NCBI RefSeq assembly: GCF_014652235.1
Contig: NZ_BMYK01000004.1
Location: 186,001-250,000, forward strand
Direction: 5' to 3'
Source of the DNA: Pseudorhodoferax aquiterrae
GTDB lineage: Bacteria; Pseudomonadota; Gammaproteobacteria; Burkholderiales; Burkholderiaceae_C
Length of the DNA: 64,000 nucleotides
The position numbers and the translations under genes were made by a program. The notes below the pieces were generated by a model that was given only the letters and a program-made list of their open reading frames with translations, ran no database searches and was not told the origin of the DNA. This document shows, in pieces, positions 36,150 to 45,257 of the stretch. The stretch's first letter is position 1, and every line of letters starts with the position of its first letter.

Positions 36150-36875
36150 TCAGAGCCAGCGGAAGGCCAGCGGAATCAGCAGCGAGGCCAGCACCACCTG
36201 CAGGCCCAGCGCCAGCCCGGCATAGGCGCCTGCATCGGCATCGACCTGCAGCGCGCGGGCCGCGCCGATGCCGTGGGCGGCCGTGCCGAGCGCGAAGCCG
36301 CGGGCGCGCATGCCGGCCGGGTCGCGCGCGATGCGCAACCCGTCGAACAGGTACTTGCCGCTCAACGCACCCACGAGCCCTGTGATCACCGCGAACACGG
36401 CCGACAGCGCGGGAATGCCGCCGATGGCTTCGGCCACGCCCATGGCCACGGGCGCGGTGACCGACTTGGGCGCCAGCGACAGCACCACCTCGTTCGGCAG
36501 CTCGAGCGCCCGGCCCAGCAGCACGGCCGTGGCGCAGGCCGCACCACCGCCGGCCAGGGCGGCCAGCAGCAGCCGACTCCAGCGCTGGCGCAGTTCGCCG
36601 CGGCGCTGCCACAGCGGCCATCCCAGCGCCACCACGGCCGGCCCGAGCAGGAAGTGGATGAACTGCGCACCCGCGAAGTAGGTGGGGTAGGGCAGCCGCG
36701 TGAGCAGCAGCACGGCACCGATGCAGACCACGCTCCACAGCACCGGGTTGGCCCAGGGCGCATGGCCCAGCCGCGCGTAGGCGGCCTGGGCCAGCACGTA
36801 GACAACGAGCGTGGCCGTCAGCCCGAACAGCGGCGTGGCGGACAGGTAGACCCAGAGTTCGACGAACTGCGCCAT
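36150..36875 (-). CDS. lrgB: LrgB family membrane protein
   Basis: A 241-residue integral membrane protein with about six to seven hydrophobic helices, of the LrgB/CidB/YohK family. LVYVLAQAAYAR, LGPAVVALGWPLW, LSLAPKSVTAPVAMGVAEAIGG and GFALGTAAHGIGAARAL are the conserved segments. LrgA-LrgB pairs were first linked to murein hydrolase control in Gram-positives, and the plant homologue PLGG1 (an LrgA-LrgB fusion) is a glycolate/glycerate transporter. Here it follows lrgA by nine bases and lies downstream of glcD, which fits a glycolate role. Confidence 0.9.
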   Translation of the reverse strand: MAQFVELWVYLSATPLFGLTATLVVYVLAQAAYARLGHAPWANPVLWSVVCIGAVLLLTRLPYPTYFAGAQFIHFLLGPAVVALGWPLWQRRGELRQRWSRLLLAALAGGGAACATAVLLGRALELPNEVVLSLAPKSVTAPVAMGVAEAIGGIPALSAVFAVITGLVGALSGKYLFDGLRIARDPAGMRARGFALGTAAHGIGAARALQVDADAGAYAGLALGLQVVLASLLIPLAFRWL

Positions 36876-36884
36876 GGCTTCTCC

Positions 36885-37232
36885 TCACTTGGGCGGGCGC
36901 TGGCGCCCCGCGTACAGCACCAGCGCCGTGACGGCCAGGCCGACCCAGGTCGACACCACCAGCACGACCAGCATGCGGCCGCCGTACTGCGCCAGCAGCG
37001 GCAGATGCACGATCACGCCGACACCGACCGGCACGAACAGCAGCGACAGGTGCGACAACAGGAAGTTCGCGCAAGCGGCGACAGGTGTGCGCACCGGCTC
37101 CCAGCGTAGGGCGACGAGCAGCAGCACCATGCCGATGACGGGGCCCGGAAAGGGCAGGTGCAGGCCGCGCGCGAGCAGCTCGCCGGCCGATTGCAGGGCC
37201 AGCAGCCAGGCCAGTCCGCGCAAGGGGATCAT
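36885..37232 (-). CDS. lrgA: CidA/LrgA family membrane protein
   Basis: A 115-residue protein with about four membrane helices, holin-like partner of LrgB. Conserved segments: LHLPFPGPVIGMVLLL and LLFVPVGVGVIVH. The ATG at 37232 overlaps the TGA of the upstream AAA/DUF4143 reading frame (ATGA), so it was probably translated by coupling. That upstream gene carries a premature amber codon 319 bases before this start, which may reduce lrgA expression unless it has its own promoter. Confidence 0.88.
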   Translation of the reverse strand: MIPLRGLAWLLALQSAGELLARGLHLPFPGPVIGMVLLLVALRWEPVRTPVAACANFLLSHLSLLFVPVGVGVIVHLPLLAQYGGRMLVVLVVSTWVGLAVTALVLYAGRQRPPK

Positions 37233-38431
37233 GGTGTCGTGAACCAGCGGTGGAGATCGAGGCCGCCGCTGCCGAGAACCAGCGGCCTGGCCTTCGGAAA
37301 GCCCGTACGGAACGCATCGAGCCCGGAGACATTGCCGCGCTGCCGGCCGCTCTTGACCTCCAGCGCGAACAGCTCGCGCCCATCGGGCAGCACATAGTCG
37401 ACCTCGCGGCCGGCCTCGTGCCAGTAGTACAGCGCGGGCTGTGTGCTGCTGTGCGTGAGCTTGCGCGCCAGCAGTTCGGCGCCCACGGCGCTTTCGACCA
37501 GGCGGCCCCACTGCTCGGGTGTGGCGCGCAGCTGAGCGAAGCCCCAGCCCTAGGCCACGGCCAGAGCGCCCATCAGCGCCGTGTTGTAGACCTGCAGCTT
37601 GGGGCTGGAGGCGCGCTGGCGCAGCGCCTGGCCCGCATACTTCTGCAGCCCGCAGACCATGCCCGCGCCTTCCAGCAGCTGCAGGTAGTGCGCCAGCGTG
37701 GTGGTGTTGCCCGCATCGGCCAGCTGGCCCATCATCTTCTGGTAGCTCAGCATCTGGCCGCTGTAGCGGCAGGCCAGGTCGAACAGGCGGCGCAACAGCG
37801 CGGGCTTTTGCACCGGCGCCATCAGCAGCACGTCCTTGCTGATGGTGGTCTCGATCAGCGCGTCGCGGATGTAGGCGGCCCAGCGCATCTCGTCATGCAC
37901 CAGCGGCGCAGCACCGGGGTAGCCGCCGAAGAAGACGTACTGCTCCAGCGTGAAGTCGAAGGCCTCGCGCATCTCGGTGTAGCGCCAGTGGCCCAGGCGC
38001 GTGATCTCGAAGCGGCCGGCCATGCTCTCGGTGAGGCCGCGGGCGATCAGCAGTGGTGCGGAGCCCAGCACCACGGCCCGCACGTCGCGGCCGGCGGCGC
38101 TGTCTTCGTCCCACAGGCGCTTGACCTCCTCGGTCCAGCCGGGGAGCTTCTGCACCTCGTCGAGCACCAGGATGCAACTGCCGGCCTGCGCGGCCAGCGC
38201 GCGGGCGGTTTCCCATTGCGCAGCCAGCCAGCTCGCGCCTTGCAGGCCCGGGCTGTCGGCGCTGACGCTGTGCTGCGCGACGCGCTCGGATGCCAGTGCC
38301 GCCAGTGCCTGCCGCACGAGCGTGGTCTTGCCCACCTGGCGCGGCCCTGCCAGCACCTGAAGAAAGCGGCGCGGCTCGCGCAGGCGTTCGACGAAAGGCT
38401 GCAGCGCGGCGCGCTGGATCTCAATGGGCAT
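37229..38431 (-). pseudogene. AAA-family ATPase with DUF4143 C-terminal domain, interrupted by an amber codon
   Basis: The first 293 codons (from ATG 38431; an alternative TTG lies at 38446) encode an ATP-binding protein with Walker A AGPRQVGKTTLV (28-39), Walker B CILVLDEVQKLPGW (about 95-108) and the start of the DUF4143 region (SYQKMMGQLADAGNTTTLAHYLQLLEGAG as separate recognisable pieces). Codon 294 is TAG (plus strand 37550-37552). The same frame then continues for 106 codons with the normal family ending (PEQWGRLVESAVGAELLARK, YYWHEAGREVDYVL, FALEVKSG) to TGA at 37229-37231. Reading through the stop would give a typical length of about 400. No frameshift is seen. It is either a nonsense mutation or a sequencing error. 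Leftward, 50 bases after glcD, with a long palindrome at the start. Confidence 0.85.
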
Positions 38432-38438
38432 CGGGAAA

Positions 38439-38480
38439 TTACTCAATGGGCTGAGATAGTTTACTCAGCGCATTGAGTAA
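38439..38480. repeat. 42-base interrupted palindrome at the start of the ATPase gene
   Basis: Arms TTACTCAATG (38439-38448) and CATTGAGTAA (38471-38480) are perfect inverted copies. Inside them GCTGAG (38450-38455) and CTCAGC (38464-38469) pair as well, leaving one G/G mismatch and an 8-base loop. It fills nearly the whole gap between the glcD stop (38482) and the ATPase ATG (38431) and covers the ribosome-binding region. It may be an operator for the ATPase, a promoter element, or an RNA hairpin that hides the start. Confidence 0.85.
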
Positions 38481-38481
38481 A

Positions 38482-39951
38482 TCAGAACCGCGGCAGGTCC
38501 GGATGCGCGATCCGGCCGCCGCGCACCAGCATCTTCCCGTATTCGGCGCAGCGATTCAGCGTCGGGATCACCTTGCCGGGGTTCAGCAGGCCCTTGGGGT
38601 CGAAAGCGGCCTTGATGCCGAACATCTGCGCGTTCTCCTCGGCGGAGAACTGCACGCACATGCTGTTGAGCTTCTCCACGCCCACACCGTGCTCGCCGGT
38701 CACGGTGCCGCCCATGGCCACGCTGGTCTCCAGGATGTCGGCGCCGAACAGCTCGCAGCGGTGCAACTGGTCGGGGTCGTTGGCATCGAACAGGATCAGC
38801 GGGTGCAGGTTGCCGTCGCCGGCGTGGAACACGTTGGCGCAGCGCAGACCGTACTTCTTCTCCATTTCGGCGATCGCGAGCAGGATGTCGGCCAGGCGCT
38901 TGCGCGGGATGGTCGAGTCCATGCACATGTAGTCGGGGCTGATGCGGCCCGAGGCCGGGAAGGCGTTCTTGCGACCGCTCCAGAAGCGCAGGCGCTCGGC
39001 CTCGTTCTGGCTCACGGCGATCGCCGTCGCACCACAGCCGCGCAGCACGGCGCTCATGCGGGCGATCTCTTCCTCGACCTCCTCGGGCGTGCCGTCGCTT
39101 TCGCAGAGCAGGATGGCCTCGGCCGTGAGGTCGTAACCGGCGCGCACGAAGTCTTCCACGGCGGCCGTCATGGGCTTGTCCATCATCTCCAGCCCGGCCG
39201 GGATGATGCCGGCCGCGATCACCGCGGCCACGGCATCGCCGGCTTTGCGCATGTCGTCGAAGCTGGCCATGATGCAGCGCGCAAGCATGGGCTTGGGCAC
39301 CAGCTTGACGGTGACCTCGGTGGCCACGGCCAGCATGCCTTCGGAGCCGATGGCCAGGGCCAGCAGGTCCAGGCCCGGGCTGTCCAGCGCCGCGCCGCCG
39401 AAGGTGACGGGCTCGCCCTCGGCCGTGAAGCCGCTGATCTGCAGCACGTTGTGCACGGTCAGGCCGTACTTGAGGCAGTGCACGCCGCCCGAGTTCTCGG
39501 CCACGTTGCCGCCGATGGTGCAGGCGATCTGGCTGGAAGGGTCGGGCGCGTAGTACAGGCCGTGCGGCGCGGCGGCCTCGCTGATGGCCAGGTTGCGCAC
39601 GCCGCATTGCACGACGGCCGTGCGGCTGACCGGGTCCATCTTGAGGATGCGGTTGAACTTGGCCATGGACAGCGTGACCCCCTGCGCATGCGGCATGGCA
39701 CCGCCCGACAGGCCGGTGCCGGCGCCGCGCGCGACCACGGGCACGCCCAGCGCGTGGCAGGTGCGCAGCACCGCCTGGACCTGTTCGTAGGTCTCGGGCA
39801 GGGCCACGGCCATGGGGCGTTGGCGGTAGGCCGTGAGGCCGTCGCATTCGTAGGGTGTGGTGTCCTCGGGCTGCGACAGCAGCGCGTGCGCGGGCAGCAC
39901 GCGCCGCAGGGCGGCCAGGGTCTCGGCGGGCGGCGGGGCGGTCTCTGCCAT
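38482..39951 (-). CDS. glcD: FAD-linked 2-hydroxyacid oxidase, glycolate oxidase GlcD-like
   Basis: Oxidises glycolate (or D-lactate-like 2-hydroxyacids) with FAD. The 489 residues contain the FAD-binding PCMH domain (about 35-215) with VVARGAGTGLSGGAMP, GGNVAENSGGVHCLKYG and AIGSEGMLAVATEV, and the C-terminal domain with CANVFHAGDGNLHP and GGTVTGEHGVGVEKL, where histidines help bind metal and substrate. GGAG lies seven bases before the ATG at 39951. GlcE and GlcF, its usual partners, are not next to it. It lies between a LysR gene and the ATPase-lrgAB genes, all leftward. Confidence 0.87.
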   Translation of the reverse strand: MAETAPPPAETLAALRRVLPAHALLSQPEDTTPYECDGLTAYRQRPMAVALPETYEQVQAVLRTCHALGVPVVARGAGTGLSGGAMPHAQGVTLSMAKFNRILKMDPVSRTAVVQCGVRNLAISEAAAPHGLYYAPDPSSQIACTIGGNVAENSGGVHCLKYGLTVHNVLQISGFTAEGEPVTFGGAALDSPGLDLLALAIGSEGMLAVATEVTVKLVPKPMLARCIMASFDDMRKAGDAVAAVIAAGIIPAGLEMMDKPMTAAVEDFVRAGYDLTAEAILLCESDGTPEEVEEEIARMSAVLRGCGATAIAVSQNEAERLRFWSGRKNAFPASGRISPDYMCMDSTIPRKRLADILLAIAEMEKKYGLRCANVFHAGDGNLHPLILFDANDPDQLHRCELFGADILETSVAMGGTVTGEHGVGVEKLNSMCVQFSAEENAQMFGIKAAFDPKGLLNPGKVIPTLNRCAEYGKMLVRGGRIAHPDLPRF

Positions 39952-40035
39952 GGTGTTCTCCGTGGGGGCGCCAGACTGTAAGCCAGCCGTCCGGCGCGAA
40001 GGCTGAGGAATGTTCAAGCCCGGCGTGAAGCCGCT

Positions 40036-40929
40036 TCAGGCCAGCGCCTGGCGCAGCCAGTCGGCAAAGGCCGTGCACTCCCAGCGGTCCATGGTGCCGG
40101 TGCGCCAGCACAGGTAGTGCGCGTGCGGGCTGGGCACGCTCTCGGTGAACGCCGGCGTGGTGCCCAGGCGCACGAGCGCGCCGCTGTCCAGCCAGGGCGC
40201 GGCGAGCTTGAGCCGCACGAGCGCGATGCCCATGCCGGCGGCGGCCGCGTCGCACATCAGGCCCACGTCGTTGAACTGCGAGCCTTCGCCGGGCTCGGGC
40301 CAATCGAGCTTGCGGGCCGCGAACCAGGTGCGCCAGGGGTCCAGCGCCGAGCGCAGCAGGCGCTGGCCTTCGAGGTCTTCGGCCTGGTTGAAGGGGCCGC
40401 CGGCCTCGCGCAGGTAGCTGGGCGCGGCCAGCGGCGTGACCTCGTCGCGCGCCAGCAGCAGATGTTCCACGTCGGCATAGCGGCCGGCGCCGAAGCGCAC
40501 CATGAGGTCGGCGTCCTCGGCCACCACGTCGAGCAGCGGGATGCTGACCTGCAGCAGCAGGTCGATCTCGGGGTAGGCCTCGGTGAACTGGCGCAGCCGC
40601 GGGATCAGGATGGCGCGCGCGAAGGTCGGCGTCACGGCCAGGCGCAGCTTGCGCTTGCCCGGTGTCGGCTGGGCGCCCGGGAAGCGGCCCAGCATGGCCA
40701 GGCCTTCGCGCACATGGGCCAGGTACTCGCTGCCCTCGGTGGTCAGCGAGAAGTCGGCCCGGCCGAACAGCTTGGTGCCGATGCTCTGCTCGAGCTGACG
40801 CACACGGTGGCTCACGGCGCTGGGCGTGACGCAGAGTTCGTCGGCCGCCAGCGTCACGCTGCGCAGTCGCGCCAGCGCCTCGAAGGTCAGCAGGCACTGG
40901 ATCGGCGGGATGCGGGCGGTGGCGGCCAT
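40036..40929 (-). CDS. LysR-family transcriptional regulator (GcvA-like)
   Basis: A 297-residue regulator with an N-terminal winged helix-turn-helix (about 8-66; LTFEALARLRSVTLAADELCVTPSAVSHRVRQLE in pieces, helix-turn-helix at ARLRSVTLAADELCVTPSAV) and a substrate-binding domain. The SVTLAADELCVTPSAVSHR pattern is closest to the GcvA/AmpR subgroup. It is upstream of glcD on the same strand (84-base gap) and divergent from psd. GACAAT lies seven bases before its ATG, suggesting a leaderless message. The target genes may include glcD, but this is inference from position. Confidence 0.88.
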   Translation of the reverse strand: MAATARIPPIQCLLTFEALARLRSVTLAADELCVTPSAVSHRVRQLEQSIGTKLFGRADFSLTTEGSEYLAHVREGLAMLGRFPGAQPTPGKRKLRLAVTPTFARAILIPRLRQFTEAYPEIDLLLQVSIPLLDVVAEDADLMVRFGAGRYADVEHLLLARDEVTPLAAPSYLREAGGPFNQAEDLEGQRLLRSALDPWRTWFAARKLDWPEPGEGSQFNDVGLMCDAAAAGMGIALVRLKLAAPWLDSGALVRLGTTPAFTESVPSPHAHYLCWRTGTMDRWECTAFADWLRQALA

Positions 40930-40936
40930 GTGTCCG

Positions 40937-40942
40937 ATTGTC
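40937..40942 (-). promoter_or_regulatory. -10-like hexamer seven bases before LysR ATG
   Basis: GACAAT on the minus strand with seven bases to the ATG and no Shine-Dalgarno site. Confidence 0.4.
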
Positions 40943-40982
40943 GTTCCAGCCGCCCGCCTACGCGCGCCCGGGGAGCGGCAGC

Positions 40983-40988
40983 TACACT
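40983..40988 (+). promoter_or_regulatory. -10-like hexamer upstream of psd
   Basis: TACACT in the divergent gap with LysR, 28 bases before the psd TTG start. Confidence 0.4.
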
Positions 40989-41016
40989 TCCTGACCGACC
41001 AGAAGAGAGTGCCCAC

Positions 41017-41877
41017 TTGTCCGATCGCCTTGCCGTCCTGCCGCAATACCTCTTGCCCAAGCACCGCCTCACGCGGTTCGCCGGGAGGGTGGCCTCGGCC
41101 CGGCGCGGTGCACGCACCACGGCGCTGATCCGCTGGTTCGTCAACAAGTACGGGGTGGACATGGCCGAGGCAGCCGATCCCGACATCGCCTCCTATTCCA
41201 GCTTCAACGAGTTCTTCACGCGTGCACTCAAGGAAGGCGCGCGGCCGCTGGCCCGGGCCGATCTGGTCTGCCCGGTCGATGGCGCCATCAGCCAGTTCGG
41301 CCGCATCGAGGACGACCAGATCTTCCAGGCCAAGGGCCATGCCTATTCCACGCGCGCGCTGGTCGGCGGCGACGCAGCGCTGGCCGCGCATTTCCGGCAC
41401 GGCAGCTTCGCCACGCTGTACCTGAGCCCGCGCGACTACCACCGCATCCACATGCCCTGCGACGGGCGGCTCACGCGCATGGTCTACGTGCCGGGCGACC
41501 TGTTCTCGGTCAACCCGACCACGGCGCGCGGCGTGCCCGGCCTGTTCGCGCGCAACGAGCGCGTGGTCTGCGTGTTCGAGACGGCACACGGCCCCTTCGT
41601 GCTGACACTGGTGGGCGCCACCATCGTCGGCAGCATGGCCACCGTGTGGCACGGCGTGGTCAATCCGCCGCGCCTGGGCGAACTGCGCGAATGGCGCTAC
41701 GAAGGCGCCGACGCCGTCATGCTGCGCCAGGGCGAGGAAATGGGCCGTTTCCTGCTCGGCTCCACGGTGGTGATGCTGTTTCCAGAGGGGCCGCTCAGCT
41801 TCAACCCCGATTGGGCGCCGGCCCGCGCGATCCGCCTGGGCGAGCGCATGGCCGACTGGGGCTCCGCGGCTACTTGA
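41017..41877 (+). CDS. psd: Phosphatidylserine decarboxylase
   Basis: Membrane-associated pyruvoyl enzyme making phosphatidylethanolamine. The frame has no ATG at the expected place; TTG at 41017 gives the family start SDRLAVLPQYLLPKHRLTRFAGR-like (quoted to LPKHRLTR) and has an AGAAGAGAG site upstream. The 286 residues include FTRALKEGARPL, CPVDGAISQFG, the YLSPRDYHRIHMPCDGRL core (about 140-155), VGATIVGSM and the autocleavage site LGST (about 248-251), where the serine becomes the pyruvoyl group. It overlaps the convergent purU by eight bases. Confidence 0.93.
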   Translation: MSDRLAVLPQYLLPKHRLTRFAGRVASARRGARTTALIRWFVNKYGVDMAEAADPDIASYSSFNEFFTRALKEGARPLARADLVCPVDGAISQFGRIEDDQIFQAKGHAYSTRALVGGDAALAAHFRHGSFATLYLSPRDYHRIHMPCDGRLTRMVYVPGDLFSVNPTTARGVPGLFARNERVVCVFETAHGPFVLTLVGATIVGSMATVWHGVVNPPRLGELREWRYEGADAVMLRQGEEMGRFLLGSTVVMLFPEGPLSFNPDWAPARAIRLGERMADWGSAAT

Positions 41878-42724
41878 AGATCACGGTCTTGTGGCCGTTC
41901 AGCAGCACGCGGTGCTCGCTGTGCCACTTGACCGCGCGCGCCAGCACCTGGCTCTCGGTGTCGCGGCCCATGGCGGTCAGGTCTTCCACGGTCTTGCTGT
42001 GGTCGGCGCGGGCCACGTCCTGCTCGATGATGGGGCCTTCGTCCAGGTCGGCCGTCACGTAGTGGGCGGTGGCGCCGATCAGCTTCACGCCGCGGTCGTG
42101 CGCCTGGTAGTAGGGCTTGGCGCCCTTGAAGCTGGGCAGGAAGGAGTGGTGGATGTTGATCGCGCGGCCGGCCAGCTTGCGGCACAGCTCGTCCGACAGG
42201 ATCTGCATGTAGCGCGCCAGCACCACGAGCTCGGCGCCTTCGCCCTCGATCACCTCGTAGGCGCGGGCCTCGGCCTGGGCCTTGGTCGCGCCCGTCACCG
42301 GGATGTGGTGGAACGGAACGTTGTAGCTGGCCGCCAACTGGTAGAAGTCGCGGTGGTTGGAGACGATGGCGCGGATGTCCACCGGCAGCAGGCCGCTCTT
42401 CCAGCGGAACAGCAGGTCGTTCAGGCAATGGCCTTCCTTGCTGACCATGATGACGGTGCGCATGGGCGCGGCCGTGGCGTGCAGGCTCCAGCGCATCTGG
42501 AAACCCTCGGCGAACGGCGCCAGCTGGGCCTGCAGCGTGGCATGGTCGTCGCTGCTGGCGAAGCGCACGCGCATGAAGAACAGGCCGGTGGCGTGGTCGT
42601 TGTACTGGGCTGCCTCTTCGATGTTGCCGCCGCGCTCGAACAGGAAGCCGGAGACGGCGTGGACGATGCCGGTGCGGTCGGGGCAGGACAGGGTCAGGAT
42701 GTAGGAGGCGCTGGTCGTCGTCAT
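41870..42724 (-). CDS. purU: Formyltetrahydrofolate deformylase
   Basis: Hydrolyses 10-formyltetrahydrofolate to formate and THF, balancing one-carbon pools. The 284 residues consist of an N-terminal ACT domain (about 6-85, ILTLSCPDRTGIVHAVSGFL) and a formyltransferase-like catalytic domain with VSNHRDFYQLA, ARYMQILS, NIHHSFLPSFKGAKPY (active-site Asn and His) and GATAHYVTADLDEGPIIEQD. GACAAT lies nine bases before the ATG. It shares 10-formyl-THF with fmt in this window. Confidence 0.95.
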   Translation of the reverse strand: MTTTSASYILTLSCPDRTGIVHAVSGFLFERGGNIEEAAQYNDHATGLFFMRVRFASSDDHATLQAQLAPFAEGFQMRWSLHATAAPMRTVIMVSKEGHCLNDLLFRWKSGLLPVDIRAIVSNHRDFYQLAASYNVPFHHIPVTGATKAQAEARAYEVIEGEGAELVVLARYMQILSDELCRKLAGRAINIHHSFLPSFKGAKPYYQAHDRGVKLIGATAHYVTADLDEGPIIEQDVARADHSKTVEDLTAMGRDTESQVLARAVKWHSEHRVLLNGHKTVIFK

Positions 42725-42733
42725 AGGGGCGCG

Positions 42734-42739
42734 ATTGTC
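42734..42739 (-). promoter_or_regulatory. -10-like hexamer nine bases before purU ATG
   Basis: GACAAT on the minus strand with nine bases to the ATG and no Shine-Dalgarno site. Confidence 0.3.
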
Positions 42740-42752
42740 GCAGCCCCTCGCA

Positions 42753-43553
42753 TCACCCGCCCAGGCGCTGCCGCAGTGCCGCGCAGTGGTCCGTGGCCGG
42801 CAGCGCAGGCGTGGTCCACACCGCGTCGAAGACCGGTGACGCGGCGTCCCTGCCGCCGGCCTGCAGGCGCACCGCGCGCACCGTGAAACCCGGGGGCAGA
42901 TGCTGCGGTACGCCGAGCTGCCGGTCGACATGGCCGCTGCCCGCCAGCAGCAGCACCACCTGGCCCGGCCGGGCTGCGGCCTGCACGGTGCGCGCCATGG
43001 ACAGGTCGCGCGCGATCTGGATGCGGGCCATGGGCGCCAACTGCGTCGCTGGCAGCAGGTCGCAGTGGCCGACGCGGATGGCTTCCCGCTGTGCGTCCAG
43101 GGCGGGCGCCGGCAGCGTCGCGTCCAGCGCCTGGTCCTGCATGACGGCGCCAAAGCGCGCACGGGGCAGGTTGCCGCCCAGCACCGGGACGCCTGCGTGA
43201 ACGGCAGCCATCACCGCCGGCCCGTAGGCAGCCCAGGGCCAGGCCTTGTCGTTCCATTGCAGCGCCTGGCGCACGGCCGCTTCTTCGGCCCGGTGTGGCA
43301 GTGCGGCCGTGGTCTGGCCTGCGTCGGCCATCTCGACCACCAGGGCCGAGAGTTGCCCGCGTGCGGACAGTTCGCGCACGACGCGCGCATGGATCTGCTG
43401 GTGCTCGGGCGCGTCGTGCTGCTCGCCGAGCAAGATGGCATCGGCCGGCAGCAGGGCCGCAAGCGCGTTGTGGGCCCGGTCGCTGGCACAGCCAGCCAAC
43501 AAAAAGGCCACCAGAACGGTGGCCAGGGTGACAAAAATGCGCGGGGCTGGCAT
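42753..43553 (-). CDS. ChaN family lipoprotein
   Basis: A 266-residue predicted lipoprotein (lipobox LLAGC, Cys22) of the ChaN family, whose Campylobacter member binds haem. ILLGEQHDAPEHQQIHARVV (about 40-60) is the family signature, followed by VVEMADAGQTTA, LQWNDKAWPWAAYGPAV and LLLAGSGHVDRQLGVPQHL. It probably sits in an envelope membrane. It follows DUF3567 on the same strand by about 47 bases and precedes purU. Whether it binds haem here cannot be told. Confidence 0.82.
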   Translation of the reverse strand: MPAPRIFVTLATVLVAFLLAGCASDRAHNALAALLPADAILLGEQHDAPEHQQIHARVVRELSARGQLSALVVEMADAGQTTAALPHRAEEAAVRQALQWNDKAWPWAAYGPAVMAAVHAGVPVLGGNLPRARFGAVMQDQALDATLPAPALDAQREAIRVGHCDLLPATQLAPMARIQIARDLSMARTVQAAARPGQVVLLLAGSGHVDRQLGVPQHLPPGFTVRAVRLQAGGRDAASPVFDAVWTTPALPATDHCAALRQRLGG

Positions 43554-43600
43554 GCCCCGATGATGTACCGGGCCCGGCAATGGCCGGGCCGATGGCAGGG

Positions 43601-43930
43601 TCAATGCATCACGACCGGGTTCTGCGCCAGTTCGGCGTAGCGGTCCAGCGTGTCCTCGACTTCTTCCTGGGTCGGGGTGTGGGCGCGCCAGGCGGCAATC
43701 TGTTGCTGGAAGAGTTCAGCCCAGGAGCCGTCCAGGTAGACCTCCTTGCCGGAGCGCTTGTCCACGATCTCGAAACCGTGGCGTTCCAGCGCCGGATGGG
43801 CCGCGGGCGCGGCATCTTCCTTGGCACGCGCGACCAGGCCGACGCCTTCCTGCATCTGCACATCGATGTCGCCAGCGTGCGGCTCCATGTGGACCACCAC
43901 GAAGGAGTCGGAGTCGTACAGCATGTTCAT
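43601..43930 (-). CDS. DUF3567 domain-containing protein (BTH_I0359 family)
   Basis: A 109-residue soluble protein found in Burkholderiales. MNMLYDSDSFVVVHM at the start, RHGFEIVDKRSGKEVYLDGSWAELFQQ in the middle (quoted to RHGFEIVDKRSGKEVYLDG) and TPTQEEVEDTLDRYAELAQNPVV at the end are typical. No signal peptide, membrane helix or catalytic motif. AAAGG lies nine bases before the ATG. Function unknown. Confidence 0.82.
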   Translation of the reverse strand: MNMLYDSDSFVVVHMEPHAGDIDVQMQEGVGLVARAKEDAAPAAHPALERHGFEIVDKRSGKEVYLDGSWAELFQQQIAAWRAHTPTQEEVEDTLDRYAELAQNPVVMH

Positions 43931-44040
43931 GTCGGTGCCCTTTCCAGTTGGCGCTATCTTGCTCCCTAGATTGCAACTTCCGGGCCGGTTTCAAGGCCGG
44001 ACTGTGGTAGTCCTGCGACTACTTGCCAAAAAATGCGCAG

Positions 44041-45201
<1,161 letters not shown>

Positions 45202-45207
45202 GCCCGG

Positions 45208-45213
45208 ATTGTC
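45208..45213 (-). promoter_or_regulatory. -10-like hexamer six bases before the DUF3108 GTG
   Basis: GACAAT on the minus strand with exactly six bases to GTG 45201. It supports that start and a leaderless message. Confidence 0.4.
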
Positions 45214-45257
45214 TGCCGGGCGCTGGCCCGGCGCCAAAGAGTCCCACCGATCACCCC

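Noticed and set aside
37229-37486. Separate small gene of 85 codons before lrgA
   Set aside because: It is the in-frame C-terminal end of the amber-interrupted DUF4143 ATPase, not an independent gene.
44007-44022. GTAGTC-CTGC-GACTAC hairpin between DUF3108 and DUF3567
   Set aside because: A perfect 6-bp stem, but the T run lies before rather than after it for the DUF3108 transcript, so it does not look like a terminator, and no other role is suggested.
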